Source of the DNA: DATMNR01 sp963702765
GTDB lineage: Bacteria; Chloroflexota; Ktedonobacteria; Ktedonobacterales; Ktedonobacteraceae
Assembly (NCBI GenBank): GCA_963702765.1
Contig: CAVPEB010000028.1
Span: 11,713 to 75,712, forward strand
Direction of reading: 5' to 3'
DNA length: 64,000 nucleotides
Positions 46,425 to 55,569 of the stretch are shown piece by piece. Each line of letters opens with the position of its first letter. Positions within the stretch are counted from its first letter, which is position 1. The notes under the pieces are model-generated. The model was given only the letters and a program-made list of their open reading frames with translations. It was not told the DNA's origin and made no database searches. Made by a program: the position numbers and the translations under genes.

Positions 46425-48149
46425 ATGCAACCACTCTCTTCATCGGTGCGCACGCACAACTTATCTCTCCTGGAAAACGAGCAGTATGATGTGCTGGTAA
46501 TCGGTGGCGGCGTAACAGGCGCTGGTGTTGCCCTGGATGCCGTTGCTCGCGGTTACAAGGTCGCGCTTGTTGAGAAAATAGACTTTGCCAGCGGCACAAG
46601 TAGCAAATCTACCAAGCTCGTCCATGGAGGCATCCGCTACCTTCCTAATTTTGACTTTGCCCTGGTGCATGAAGCCTTAGTAGAACGTGGTACTCTGCTG
46701 CGAAACGCTCCTTACCTCGTACAACCAGTAGGTTTTGTCTTGCCTCTTTACGAGGGAGATCGGCATCCGGTGGGCTTGCCGTTTTCCACTCCAGGCGGTA
46801 TTGGGCTTGGTTTGATTATGGATATAGGTCTTTGGATGTACGATCTCATGGCAGGTATGTTTGCGGGTAGCCGGGGTGTGAAAAGGCATCGACGTTTGAG
46901 CCGCAATAAGGTGATGGAGCTGGCCCCATCGCTTGTGACTGAAAAGCTAAAAGAAGGTTTCATATACTATGATGCGCAAACAAACGATGCCCGGCTCACA
47001 CTAGCTCTTATTCGCACTGCTGCTCAATTTGGGGCAACCATAGCTAACTATGCGGAAGTGACTTCGTTTGTTACTGAAAATGGGAAAGTAACCGGCGCTC
47101 ATGTGCTCGATCAAATGGGAAACCAGGAGATTACGGTACGTGCCCGGCACATCGTCAATGCCACAGGTGTTTTTTCTGAGCATATTGAGGAGCTTGCTGG
47201 ATATGAACCACAGGTTCAGGTAAAACCAAGTAAAGGTGTGCACCTGGTATTTTCGTGTGAAGATGTCAAGTTGGGCAATGACGCCGTTGTTCTACCAGAG
47301 ACCGATGACAGGCGCATTCTCTTTCTTGTTCCGTGGGAATCACGCGCGATCTTTGGTACTACTGATACTGGTTCAGGTGATCTTGACCATCCAACTGCCA
47401 CACAGGAAGATATCTCGTATCTTTTGAACCATCTCAAACGTTATCTCAATGTCCAACTCACCGAGGACAATATCATTAGTGTTTACGCCGGTTATCGGCC
47501 GCTATTAAGTTCACGCGGTGGAGGTTCAACAGCAAAGCTCTCGCGTACGCATGCTGTATTGCAGAGTCCGTCAGGCTTAGTAACGATTGTTGGAGGGAAA
47601 CTCACAACATATCGACGTATGGCACAGGATACGGTAGATGTGCTAAGTAATCGTGATGGTTCAACTCCGATTCACCCTACACTGAATCTACCTCTACAAG
47701 GGAGCGCAGGCTGGCTTGCCAAGCAACGCGACGTGGAAATCAAAGGCTTAGCTCTCGGTCTCAACCCACAGACTATTCAACACCTTAGACATTATGGGTC
47801 AGAGGCACTTGGGCTATTAAAACTGATTGAGGACGATGCAGAGTTGGGTCGACGCCTCATCGATGACCTCCCATTTATTCGGGCAGAGGTTATTTATGCC
47901 TGCCGCCAGGAGATGGCGATGACGCCATATGATGTGCTGGCACGCCGTACTTCAATCATGCTGGAAGATCGCCAGCGAGGTCTGGGCGCTCTCGATGATG
48001 TTGTTTCACTTATGACCATTGAGCATAACTGGTCCTCTGAGCAACAGCAGTTGATGAGCGATTCGTTTCGTTCCGCTGTTATGCAGCAACTTGCTGTTGA
48101 ACAGGAACAGGTTATGGGTAGCATTTCAATACCACCAAAGAAAGGGTAA
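46425..48149 (+). CDS. glpD: Aerobic glycerol-3-phosphate dehydrogenase
   Basis: 574 residues. The FAD-binding DVLVIGGGVTGAGVALDAVA motif is near residue 24, followed by the family signature TSSKSTKLVHGGIRYL. GRRARHIVNATGVFSE-like and GGKLTTYRRMAQDTVDVL motifs are present, and a C-terminal helical domain follows. It oxidises glycerol-3-phosphate to dihydroxyacetone phosphate at the membrane and passes electrons to quinone. Start ATG 46425. dhaK begins 9 bp after its stop, so glycerol and dihydroxyacetone use are linked in one transcript. Confidence 0.94.
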   Translation: MQPLSSSVRTHNLSLLENEQYDVLVIGGGVTGAGVALDAVARGYKVALVEKIDFASGTSSKSTKLVHGGIRYLPNFDFALVHEALVERGTLLRNAPYLVQPVGFVLPLYEGDRHPVGLPFSTPGGIGLGLIMDIGLWMYDLMAGMFAGSRGVKRHRRLSRNKVMELAPSLVTEKLKEGFIYYDAQTNDARLTLALIRTAAQFGATIANYAEVTSFVTENGKVTGAHVLDQMGNQEITVRARHIVNATGVFSEHIEELAGYEPQVQVKPSKGVHLVFSCEDVKLGNDAVVLPETDDRRILFLVPWESRAIFGTTDTGSGDLDHPTATQEDISYLLNHLKRYLNVQLTEDNIISVYAGYRPLLSSRGGGSTAKLSRTHAVLQSPSGLVTIVGGKLTTYRRMAQDTVDVLSNRDGSTPIHPTLNLPLQGSAGWLAKQRDVEIKGLALGLNPQTIQHLRHYGSEALGLLKLIEDDAELGRRLIDDLPFIRAEVIYACRQEMAMTPYDVLARRTSIMLEDRQRGLGALDDVVSLMTIEHNWSSEQQQLMSDSFRSAVMQQLAVEQEQVMGSISIPPKKG

Positions 48150-48157
48150 AAGACAAC

Positions 48158-49159
48158 ATGAAAAAGCTGATCAATAAGCCAGAAGATGTCGTCAAGGAGG
48201 CGCTTGCTGGCATGCTGGCTGCTCATTCTGATCTTATTCGCGTAGATTTTGAGCAGCAAATAATTGTACGCAAGGACGCTCCTGTTCAAGGAAAAGTAGG
48301 AATTATTTCTGGTGGTGGTAGCGGCCACGAGCCTATGCATGGCGGGTTTGTTGGCTTTGGTATGCTGGACGCCGCTTGCCCCGGAGCCGTTTTTACTTCG
48401 CCAGTGCCAGACCAGATGCTTGCAGCAACAAAAGCAGTCAATGGTGGAGCTGGGGTGCTGCACATCGTGAAGAATTATACTGGTGACGTATTGAACTTTG
48501 AGATGGCGGCTGAATTAGCACAGGCGGATGGCATCGACGTGGAAAGCGTCGTTACCAACGATGATGTCGCTGTGCAGGATAGCTTGTATACAGCGGGTCG
48601 ACGAGGTGTCGGCGTTACCGTCTTACTGGAGAAAATTGTTGGAGGGTTTGCCGAGACCGGGGCATCTCTGTCTCAGGTAGCTGCTATGGCTCGAAAAGTC
48701 AATGACCATGGACGTAGTATGGGCATGGCCTTAACATCATGTACTGTCCCGGCAGCAGGAAAGCCTACCTTTGAGTTGGGCGAGGACGAAATGGAGATCG
48801 GCATCGGTATTCATGGAGAGCCAGGACGCCACCGAGTCAAACTTGCTTCCGCGCTCGAAGTGACTGAGATGCTCACAACTCCGATCGTCGAAGATCTTGA
48901 CCTTAAGGCTGGTGAATCGGTTCTTGCAATGGTCAATGGCATGGGGGGTACGCCTCTCATCGAACTCTATGTGGTATACGATGCCTTAAATCGCCTCTTG
49001 CATGGCAAACAAATCACCATCGCACGTTCGCTAGTGGGTAACTATATTACTTCTCTTGATATGGCGGGCTGCTCAATAACTCTTGTTCGCCTCGATGACG
49101 AACTAACGAAGTACTGGGATGCGCCGGTTCTTACTCCTGGATTGCGCTGGGGCATGTAA
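48158..49159 (+). CDS. dhaK: PTS-dependent dihydroxyacetone kinase, DhaK subunit
   Basis: 333 residues. The substrate-binding subunit of the PEP-dependent kinase: GIISGGGSGHEPMHGGFVG near residue 48 and His219 in IGIGIHGEPGRH, the residue that forms a covalent hemiaminal with dihydroxyacetone. NGMGGTPLIELYVVY follows. Full length for DhaK and lacking the ATP-binding domain of single-chain kinases, which is supplied by DhaL. It starts 9 bp after glpD. Its product dihydroxyacetone phosphate is the same as that of GlpD. Confidence 0.95.
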   Translation: MKKLINKPEDVVKEALAGMLAAHSDLIRVDFEQQIIVRKDAPVQGKVGIISGGGSGHEPMHGGFVGFGMLDAACPGAVFTSPVPDQMLAATKAVNGGAGVLHIVKNYTGDVLNFEMAAELAQADGIDVESVVTNDDVAVQDSLYTAGRRGVGVTVLLEKIVGGFAETGASLSQVAAMARKVNDHGRSMGMALTSCTVPAAGKPTFELGEDEMEIGIGIHGEPGRHRVKLASALEVTEMLTTPIVEDLDLKAGESVLAMVNGMGGTPLIELYVVYDALNRLLHGKQITIARSLVGNYITSLDMAGCSITLVRLDDELTKYWDAPVLTPGLRWGM

Positions 49160-49326
49160 TGTAACGCGAGTTTAGTGTATAGTTGTTGTAGGGGTTTCAC
49201 ATCGCTTGGGAAATGCCTTTCCGTAAAGGCGAGGGTAGTCTTTGCAGCACTGCTGAGTGCGTAGCACTAGACGCGTCAGCGTCGTTGCAGTGCTGGATAA
49301 AGAACAAAGTGAGGAGTGGTTTGGAG

Positions 49327-49370
49327 GGCCTTTATGGTTATCCGTTGTTCCCCTAACGGGTGGATATCCC
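49327..49370. repeat. 44-bp repeat, copy 2 (before dhaL)
   Basis: Starts GGGCCTTTATGGT, has CCGTT-GTTCCCCT-AACGG (a small hairpin) and ends GGATATCC. Related to 45225-45268. It ends 33 bp before the dhaL start codon. Confidence 0.6.
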
Positions 49371-49403
49371 TACAACAATTTTGTATTGGAGGATGCCACA
49401 TTG

Positions 49404-50033
49404 ATGACGAATGAGGACACCATGCGCTGGATAGAGCGCACCGCTGATGTGCTGCGTGAAAACCGCACATATTTAACCGAACTTGATTCTGCCATTGGCG
49501 ATGCTGATCATGGTATTAATATGGATCGGGGTTTCAGCGCGATCCGCGATAAATTCCCTACAATGGCAACAATGGATATTCCGACACGTTTAAAAACCGT
49601 TGGCTCTACATTAGTTTCAACGGTAGGAGGCGCTGCTGGACCACTCTATGGGACGGCATATTTACGAGCAGCAGGCGCAGTAGCAGGGAAAGAGGAGCTT
49701 GCATCTGCGGATATTGTTGCCATGCTCGAAGCATTTTTAGGTGGTGTTGTTGCTCGTGGGAAAGCTCAGCCAGGCGAAAAAACCATGGTTGATGCGTTAA
49801 CACCCGCTCTGAATGCTGCGAAGCAGGCTCTCAATGATGGCGCAACTCTTGAGCAACTCACAGATCGTGCTGCAACTGCTGCTGAAGAGGGTGCAAAAGC
49901 TACTATTCCTCTACTTGCTACTAAAGGACGAGCCAGTTATCTGGGAGAGCGTAGTATAGGGCATCAAGATCCAGGCGCTACTTCGAGCTCGCTCATTCTA
50001 CGCTGTCTTGCAGAGTCATGTGTAGGCAAATAG
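49404..50033 (+). CDS. dhaL: PTS-dependent dihydroxyacetone kinase, DhaL (ADP-binding) subunit
   Basis: 209 residues from ATG 49404, behind GGAGG at 49388-49392. The frame is open further upstream, but that part overlaps the 44-bp repeat and is not coding. The Mg/ADP-binding Asp cluster is in IGDADHGINMDRGF (about 35-45). The rest is the helical barrel: STVGGAAGPLYGTAYLRAAG, GEKTMVDALTPALNAA and the ending YLGERSIGHQDPGATSSSLI. DhaL keeps its ADP bound and is re-phosphorylated by DhaM. The dhaM fusion follows after 53 bp. Confidence 0.94.
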   Translation: MTNEDTMRWIERTADVLRENRTYLTELDSAIGDADHGINMDRGFSAIRDKFPTMATMDIPTRLKTVGSTLVSTVGGAAGPLYGTAYLRAAGAVAGKEELASADIVAMLEAFLGGVVARGKAQPGEKTMVDALTPALNAAKQALNDGATLEQLTDRAATAAEEGAKATIPLLATKGRASYLGERSIGHQDPGATSSSLILRCLAESCVGK

Positions 50034-50086
50034 GAATAGTGCAATTGTGTTCCTGTCGTCTGAAATCCTGAGAGGAATAGGGTGAT

Positions 50087-52672
50087 ATGACGGTCGGGTT
50101 AGTTATTGTTTCGCATAGCGCCCAACTGGCAGCAGGCGTTGTAGAACTTGCCGGGCAGATGACGCAAGGCAAAACGCCCATGGCGGCCGCTGGTGGGGGG
50201 ATTGATGACATTATCGGCACTTCCACCGATAAAATTCTTGAGGCCATAGAATCTGTCGATAGTCCAGATGGGGTGCTGGTCTTACTTGACCTTGGAAGTG
50301 CCGTTCTCTCTGCTGAAATGGCGCTTGAGATGCTCAGTGAAGAGCAACGTAATCGAGTTCGCCTTACATACGCTCCTCTCGTTGAAGGAGCCGTTGCGGC
50401 CGCTCTTGAAGCCTCATTTGGTCGTTCATTGGCACAGGTGAGGCGGGTAGCAGAAAAGACGGCCAGCGTTGAAGAGATTCAAAATCTCAAGCCGCTAACC
50501 CCTGTGGAGAATGAGTTATTAGAGATTGTAGCGCCAGCGGAGGTAACTTCAGAGCAAACAGCTCAATTGACCATAGCCAATCCCACAGGTTTGCATGCTC
50601 GTCCAGCCAGTCTCTTTGTGCAGACCGCTGCAAGTTATGAAGCAAACATCATAGCATCAGGACGTGGCAAAGAAACCGATGCTACCAGTATCTCTGGTGT
50701 GCTCTCACTTGGACTGCGGCAAGGCGATTCGATTAACCTTCGTGCGAGTGGAAAAGATGCAAAGGCGGCTATAGAAGCGCTCGGCGAGCTAGTTCGTGTA
50801 AACTTCTATGAATCGCCCGTAGGTGCCGATTTATCGGGCACACCGCCGATTTATCGGTCCGATACACATACAGAAACACAACTACCCGGAGAACCCTGGC
50901 ACGGTATTACAACCTCAGCTGGAGTGGCAGTCGGTCCGGCACTTCTCTATACCTCAGGTGTTATCACACTTAGCGCGATAGAGCAGCACTCTATCTCTTC
51001 GGATCAGGTTGCCCCGGAGCAAGAACGCTTGCGAGGAGCGCTTGCCAGCGCCGCGGATGAGCTACACTCGTTGGCGCAGAGTCTGGAAAGCAGCGTTGGC
51101 CAGGCTCAGGCAGCCATCTTTGATGCCCAGGCGTTAATGTTACGCGATCCAGCCTTACGTGAATCCACTCTCCAGGAGATCGAAACGAAACACATCGATG
51201 CGGCCGGGGCGTTGGCCGAGTCAGGTGAACGCTATGCCTCTACGCTAGAAAGCATTGATGATCCCATCATAGCCGGCCGTGCTGTCGATATGCGTGATGC
51301 TGTTAGTCGGGCTGTCGAGAAATTAGTTGATAGTCTAGCTCCAAAGCAGGATTTGGGCAGCTTGCATCAACCAGTCATTCTGATAGCCAGGGATTTAACA
51401 CCTTCAGATACTGCTCAACTGCGACCAGAGTTTGTGTTGGGTATCTGTACTGTCCAGGGTGGGCCTACTGCCCATGCGGCTATTTTAGCTCGTGCGCTCG
51501 GCATTCCAGCAATTGCGGGTTTGAACGAAGCGGCATTACAGGTCATCCATTCTGGAGATGCACTGGGTCTTGATGCCGACAATGGTCTGCTTTATCATCA
51601 GCCGACCCCGGAAATGCACGCTCAACTGGTAAAGCGCATAGCCGAACTAGAACAGCAACGTGCCACCCTGAAGGCTGCTGCTCAGAAGGAACAGGCACCT
51701 ATCATCTTCAATGGCAGGCACATAAAACTATTGGCAAACGTTGGTAGTGAAGCCGAGGCTGAGGCAGCTCGGCAGTGGAATGCTCAGGGCATAGGGTTAT
51801 TGCGCACAGAGTTTCTCTTCGCTAAAGCCACAACCCTTCCTGACGAAAATGAACAGCGCCAGCTCTATACAAAGGTATTTCGTGCTTTCAATGGTGATTC
51901 TACAACACAGTCGAAACCAATCGTCGTTCGCACACTTGATGCGGGCGCTGATAAACCAATGGCAGCTCTTGACAGTGTTCTGGGTCAGATGGTTGAGGAG
52001 AATCCAGCGCTCGGCTTGCGTGGTATTCGCATACACCTGGCTCACCGGGCATTACTTGAGCAACAACTCGCTGCATTTCTACTAGCTGCAGGTGAAACAG
52101 GTACGCAACTGCATATCATGTTCCCCATGATTACCACTGTTGAGGAGTTGCAGGTAGCCCGGTCAATCTTTGACGGGGTATATAATCGCCTGAAGAGTCA
52201 ACAGGTAGCCTTACCTACAGATGTTCTTATCGGTATTATGGTCGAGGTTCCTGCCGCAGTGGTAATGGCTTCGGAGCTTGCCGAATATGCTGACTTCTTT
52301 AGTATTGGCTCGAATGACCTGACACAATATACCCTGGCCTGTGATCGCACCAATGCCAGTGTTGCTAATATCTACAATCCTATGCAACCTGCTGTGTTGC
52401 GACTGATTCACGAGGTGGCCGATGCTGGAAGGAGTGCTGGCAAGCCGGTAGCGGTCTGCGGTGAAATGGCTGGTAATGTTCGACTGGCTCCTTTACTGCT
52501 TGGACTTGGCGTAGACGAATTGAGCATGACCCCGACTGCACTACCTCAAGTTAGGGCAGCGCTTGCTCAATGGTCATCTCAAGAACTGGCGGATATGGCT
52601 GAAAAGGTTCTTCATTTGAAAACCATCGCAGATGTAGAACAAATAATGACAGAGTTAGAAAACTCACATTAG
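50087..52672 (+). CDS. dhaM: DhaM-HPr-enzyme I fusion phosphotransferase
   Basis: 861 residues combining three phosphotransfer proteins. The DhaM EIIA-mannose-like domain (about 1-130) has His10 in VIVSHSAQLAAGVVELAG. The HPr domain (about 155-245) has His170 in NPTGLHARPASLFVQTA. Enzyme I (about 270-861) has His463 in GGPTAHAAILARALGIPAI, IGLLRTEFLF, IMVEVPAAVVMASELAEYAD and VCGEMAGNV. The phosphoryl group would go from PEP to His463, then His170, then His10, then DhaL-ADP, giving a self-contained chain. E. coli DhaM has a similar order but a truncated EI; this one appears full length. All three phosphorylated histidines are present. Confidence 0.94.
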   Translation: MTVGLVIVSHSAQLAAGVVELAGQMTQGKTPMAAAGGGIDDIIGTSTDKILEAIESVDSPDGVLVLLDLGSAVLSAEMALEMLSEEQRNRVRLTYAPLVEGAVAAALEASFGRSLAQVRRVAEKTASVEEIQNLKPLTPVENELLEIVAPAEVTSEQTAQLTIANPTGLHARPASLFVQTAASYEANIIASGRGKETDATSISGVLSLGLRQGDSINLRASGKDAKAAIEALGELVRVNFYESPVGADLSGTPPIYRSDTHTETQLPGEPWHGITTSAGVAVGPALLYTSGVITLSAIEQHSISSDQVAPEQERLRGALASAADELHSLAQSLESSVGQAQAAIFDAQALMLRDPALRESTLQEIETKHIDAAGALAESGERYASTLESIDDPIIAGRAVDMRDAVSRAVEKLVDSLAPKQDLGSLHQPVILIARDLTPSDTAQLRPEFVLGICTVQGGPTAHAAILARALGIPAIAGLNEAALQVIHSGDALGLDADNGLLYHQPTPEMHAQLVKRIAELEQQRATLKAAAQKEQAPIIFNGRHIKLLANVGSEAEAEAARQWNAQGIGLLRTEFLFAKATTLPDENEQRQLYTKVFRAFNGDSTTQSKPIVVRTLDAGADKPMAALDSVLGQMVEENPALGLRGIRIHLAHRALLEQQLAAFLLAAGETGTQLHIMFPMITTVEELQVARSIFDGVYNRLKSQQVALPTDVLIGIMVEVPAAVVMASELAEYADFFSIGSNDLTQYTLACDRTNASVANIYNPMQPAVLRLIHEVADAGRSAGKPVAVCGEMAGNVRLAPLLLGLGVDELSMTPTALPQVRAALAQWSSQELADMAEKVLHLKTIADVEQIMTELENSH

Positions 52673-52689
52673 AAAGGATAATCGAGGAG

Positions 52690-54075
52690 ATGGAGCTAGC
52701 AGAGATCACCCGCCTGATCGAAGAAGGCAAAGTGGAGTACGTCAAGATTGGAGCCGCCGACATCGAAGGCGTGTACCGAGGCAAACGGGTTGCCGCCAGG
52801 CACTTTCTGAACTCCCTGGAGGACGGCTTTGCCCAGTGCGACGTGCTCTTTGGCTGGGACATCGGAGAAGTCGTCTTGCCCAACTTGAAGTTCAGCAACT
52901 GGGAACGCGGCTTTGCCGACATCGTCATGAAACCGGACCTGTCCACATTTGCCGTCGAGCCATGGGAAGACCACGTCGCCAGCGCCATCTGCGACCTGTG
53001 GAGCGAGCATGGAGAGCGAGTCACCATCTCGCCGCGCTACGTCTTGCAGCGCGTCGTCGAACGAGCACGCACCCTGGGCTTTGAGCCGCTGGCCGCCGCC
53101 GAACTGGAGTTTCGCTTTTTCCGTGAGACCATGGTCAGCCTGCGCGACAAAGACTTTGGACCCACCCTGACCCCCTTGAACCCGGGGTTCAACTGCTACT
53201 CGATCAGCCAATCGAGCGCCGACGAGCACCTGCTGGGGCGTATCGCGCGCATGATGCGCGACCGCGGTATCGAAATCGAAGGCTACAACCGCGAGCATGG
53301 GCCAGGCATGTACGAAATGAACATCCGCTACGCCGACGCCGTCAGCGCGGGAGACCACACCATGCTCTTCAAGAACGGCGTCAAAGAGATCTGCCACCAA
53401 CTGGGACTCACCGCCTCCTTCATGGCCAAGTGGAACGACCAGGAAGACGGCAGCAGCGGGCACTCGCATCTGAGCCTGTGGGACCGCAACCGGGAGCGCA
53501 ACGTGTTCTGGGACGAAGGAGCCGAGGGGCACATGTCGCAGACCATGCGACAGTTTCTGGCAGGGGTGCTCGAGAAACTGCCGGAATGCATGGCGTTGTA
53601 CGCACCGGTGATCAACTCGTACAAGCGCTACGTGGAAGGGACGTGGGCGCCGCTCAACACCACCTGGGGCATGGATAACCGCACGTGTTCGGTGCGCATC
53701 ATCAACGTCAACAGAGGCGCCATCCGCATCGAGAACCGCGTGCCGGGAGCAGATGCCAACTTCTACCTGGTGTTTGCCGCCACCCTGGCCAGTGGGTTGT
53801 ACGGCATCGAGCACCAGTTAGAGTTGCCGCAGCGCCTGGATGGCAACGCCTACGACGCGGAGACGGTCGCGAGAGCGTTGGAGGCAGGGCATATCAAGCA
53901 GTTAGCGCGTAACCTGACAGCAGCCACCGATCTGTTCGAGCAGAGTGAACTGGCGCGAGAGTATTTCGGCACAGACTTTGTGGAGCATTATATAGCCACG
54001 AGACGCTGGGAAGTCAGCGAATACGAGAAAGCCGTCACCAACTGGGATCGCCAGCGCTATCTCGAACTCATCTAA
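52690..54075 (+). CDS. Glutamine synthetase family protein (GlnA/PuuA-like)
   Basis: 461 residues with the beta-grasp (about 1-110) and catalytic domains of type I-like glutamine synthetases: AAAELEFRFF for the Glu metal ligands, EGYNREHGPGMYEMNIRYAD, and the His-containing GSSGHSHLSLWD. A second Arg-rich region around NRTCSVRIINVNRGAIRIEN follows. No tyrosine adenylylation motif is obvious near the end. Homologues ligate glutamate to ammonia or to amines such as putrescine. ATG 52690 follows GAGGAG at very short spacing. It begins 17 bp after the DhaM fusion, yet its codons are clearly richer in G and C at third positions, which suggests a different origin. A strong terminator follows. Confidence 0.85.
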   Translation: MELAEITRLIEEGKVEYVKIGAADIEGVYRGKRVAARHFLNSLEDGFAQCDVLFGWDIGEVVLPNLKFSNWERGFADIVMKPDLSTFAVEPWEDHVASAICDLWSEHGERVTISPRYVLQRVVERARTLGFEPLAAAELEFRFFRETMVSLRDKDFGPTLTPLNPGFNCYSISQSSADEHLLGRIARMMRDRGIEIEGYNREHGPGMYEMNIRYADAVSAGDHTMLFKNGVKEICHQLGLTASFMAKWNDQEDGSSGHSHLSLWDRNRERNVFWDEGAEGHMSQTMRQFLAGVLEKLPECMALYAPVINSYKRYVEGTWAPLNTTWGMDNRTCSVRIINVNRGAIRIENRVPGADANFYLVFAATLASGLYGIEHQLELPQRLDGNAYDAETVARALEAGHIKQLARNLTAATDLFEQSELAREYFGTDFVEHYIATRRWEVSEYEKAVTNWDRQRYLELI

Positions 54076-54095
54076 CCAAATTTGGTTGCGATGAG

Positions 54096-54143
54096 AGTAG
54101 TGGTTCCAAGGGCCAGCAAAGCCCTTGGAACCACTACTTTTTC
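54096..54143 (+). terminator. Rho-independent terminator of the glp-dha-GS operon
   Basis: An 18-bp perfect stem (54096-54113 with 54121-54138), a 7-nt loop CAGCAAA and a T-run from 54138. It comes 21 bp after the glutamine-synthetase-like gene and also lies at the end of the convergent yciI-like gene. Confidence 0.9.
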
Positions 54144-54454
54144 TATGCAGCAAACATATTCGCCCATTCACGAATATACCAGTTACTCACCATCCCTTTT
54201 ATAACAAACGGATCACCCGTAATATATTCTTCTGCGGCTTCACGCGAAGTTAAAATGGCCATTGTACTGAGTGGTTCATCTTTTTTATCAATGAACGCTC
54301 CCGACATCAAAAGCGTACCTTTCTCATGCAATTCTTGCGAACGCTTTATGTGAGTGGCTATGTCGTCAGCAGCGTTGGTTTTTGCATCTTCAAAGGAAGA
54401 GTATTTTGTGAAGCAGATTACAACATAATATACTGGTTGGTTCTTAAATTCCAT
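54143..54454 (-). CDS. YciI-family protein
   Basis: 103 residues of the YCII ferredoxin-like fold: YYVVICFTKYSSFEDAKTN, HIKRSQELHEKGTLLMSGAF, AILTSREAAEEYITGDPFV. The His of RSQELHE-type segments and the Asp in GDPFV are the conserved pair proposed as active site. No cellular role is established for most members. Monocistronic and convergent with the glp-dha operon, sharing its terminator. Confidence 0.75.
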   Translation of the reverse strand: MEFKNQPVYYVVICFTKYSSFEDAKTNAADDIATHIKRSQELHEKGTLLMSGAFIDKKDEPLSTMAILTSREAAEEYITGDPFVIKGMVSNWYIREWANMFAA

Positions 54455-54617
54455 TGCTTCTCCGATCTAATTCATCTCCTATTTTATCAGCATCCAGTGG
54501 ATGCTACGATGTACGAATTAATTTGTTAATGTGCATCATTATACCCCACGTTTCGCCTATCAGGGTGGAGATCCCTCCTCGAAAACTGTAAAGTAAAAGC
54601 TTGTAGGACTGCCAAAT

Positions 54618-54648
54618 AAAAAGAGGGACTCAATAAGTCCCCCTTTTT
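54618..54648 (-). terminator. Rho-independent terminator after stress-protein-like gene
   Basis: AAAAAGAGGGACT (54618-54630) pairs with AGTCCCCCTTTTT (54636-54648). On the minus strand the stem is followed by a U-rich stretch, suiting the end of the gene at 54713. It could work in both directions. Confidence 0.7.
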
Positions 54649-54712
54649 ATTGGAAAAAGAACAGAGCAATTCTTAGAATACTTCTATACACTGCTTACTA
54701 CAGCCAGGCTTA

Positions 54713-55288
54713 TTATTCGCCCTGGATGTTAGCCGGATACGGCTGAGGCTGTGTATCATAGGTACCCGCTTGAGTATTGTAATCATTTGTCCCTGGAATA
54801 GCGTTTGGATTGTTGGTAACAGGTTGGGCGTTGGGATCATAAGCTCCTGAAACAACGTTAGGATTGATAGCTCCTTGTTGAGTATTGGGATTGTAGGTTC
54901 CTTGTGTCATTGTTGGTTGTGCATTTCGCATGCGAAATGCGATATCATATGCTCCACTCTGACGCAGAATGCTTAAAGCTTGTTCTGGATTATTGATGGC
55001 TTTGCTAAGCAAGATACTGTGCCCTGAATCAAGCTCACCTTGATAGAAATGAGCATCCTGCTCTGGCACACCTATTCTCATCCAATCGTCAGCAGAATTT
55101 GTAGCGGCAGTTGTGTGACCAGTAAACAACCCCTTGAGGTCCTCGAAAAAACTGTTCGTTCCGTTATCCACTAACCTGATCTGGTCATAGCCAAATCCAG
55201 CATGACGAAGATTATCGATGGCTTGATTCGCTTGATCAAGGCCTGTAAAAACAGCTATTAATGTTGAGTATTGACTTGTAGTTGTCAT
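54713..55288 (-). CDS. General-stress-protein-17M-like N-terminal domain with Asn/Pro repeat tail
   Basis: 191 residues. The first 115 or so (LIAVFTGLDQANQAIDNLRH, AGFGYDQIRLVD, GVPEQDAHFYQGELDSGHSI) fit the ferredoxin-like domain of YflT/GsmA-type stress proteins. The C-terminal 75 residues are a low-complexity tail of degenerate units built on a GxYxPN or xxNPN theme: TYNPNTQQG, AINPNVVSG, AYDPNAQPV, NNPNAIPG. The tail is probably disordered. No membrane segment. Followed by a terminator, so it is a single-gene unit. Function unknown; a stress role is inferred from the domain only. Confidence 0.6.
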   Translation of the reverse strand: MTTTSQYSTLIAVFTGLDQANQAIDNLRHAGFGYDQIRLVDNGTNSFFEDLKGLFTGHTTAATNSADDWMRIGVPEQDAHFYQGELDSGHSILLSKAINNPEQALSILRQSGAYDIAFRMRNAQPTMTQGTYNPNTQQGAINPNVVSGAYDPNAQPVTNNPNAIPGTNDYNTQAGTYDTQPQPYPANIQGE

Positions 55289-55569
55289 AGTATGTATACG
55301 CTCCTTTCAAAGTAAATCTGTTTTCTTCCAATAGAGATTAGTTTATCCATTGACATTGGTTAGGATATCAGTCGCGTACCTCTCTTTTGAGGACATAGGG
55401 AAAGAGGTCAATCCTCTATTTTCTCCCTCAGACCCTCACTTGACACACGTACAAAGTACACAGAAGGTTACATTCCTCTATGAGAAATCAATATGTTTCC
55501 AATGATGATCAAGGTTTTGCTGAAATGAATCTTGTATACCGCAGAAATCAGCATCCAACGAATATTTGT
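55289..55569. other. Intergenic region between stress-protein-like and GNAT genes
   Basis: About 280 bp, AT-rich, with no coding or clear regulatory feature seen. Confidence 0.4.

Noticed and set aside
49257..49403. Upstream extension of dhaL
   Set aside because: It covers the 44-bp repeat and lacks DhaL similarity; GGAGG before ATG 49404 fixes the start.
52696..53814. 372-codon open frame antisense to the glutamine-synthetase-like gene
   Set aside because: It is a by-product of the GC-rich third positions of the real gene; it has no family resemblance or ribosome site.
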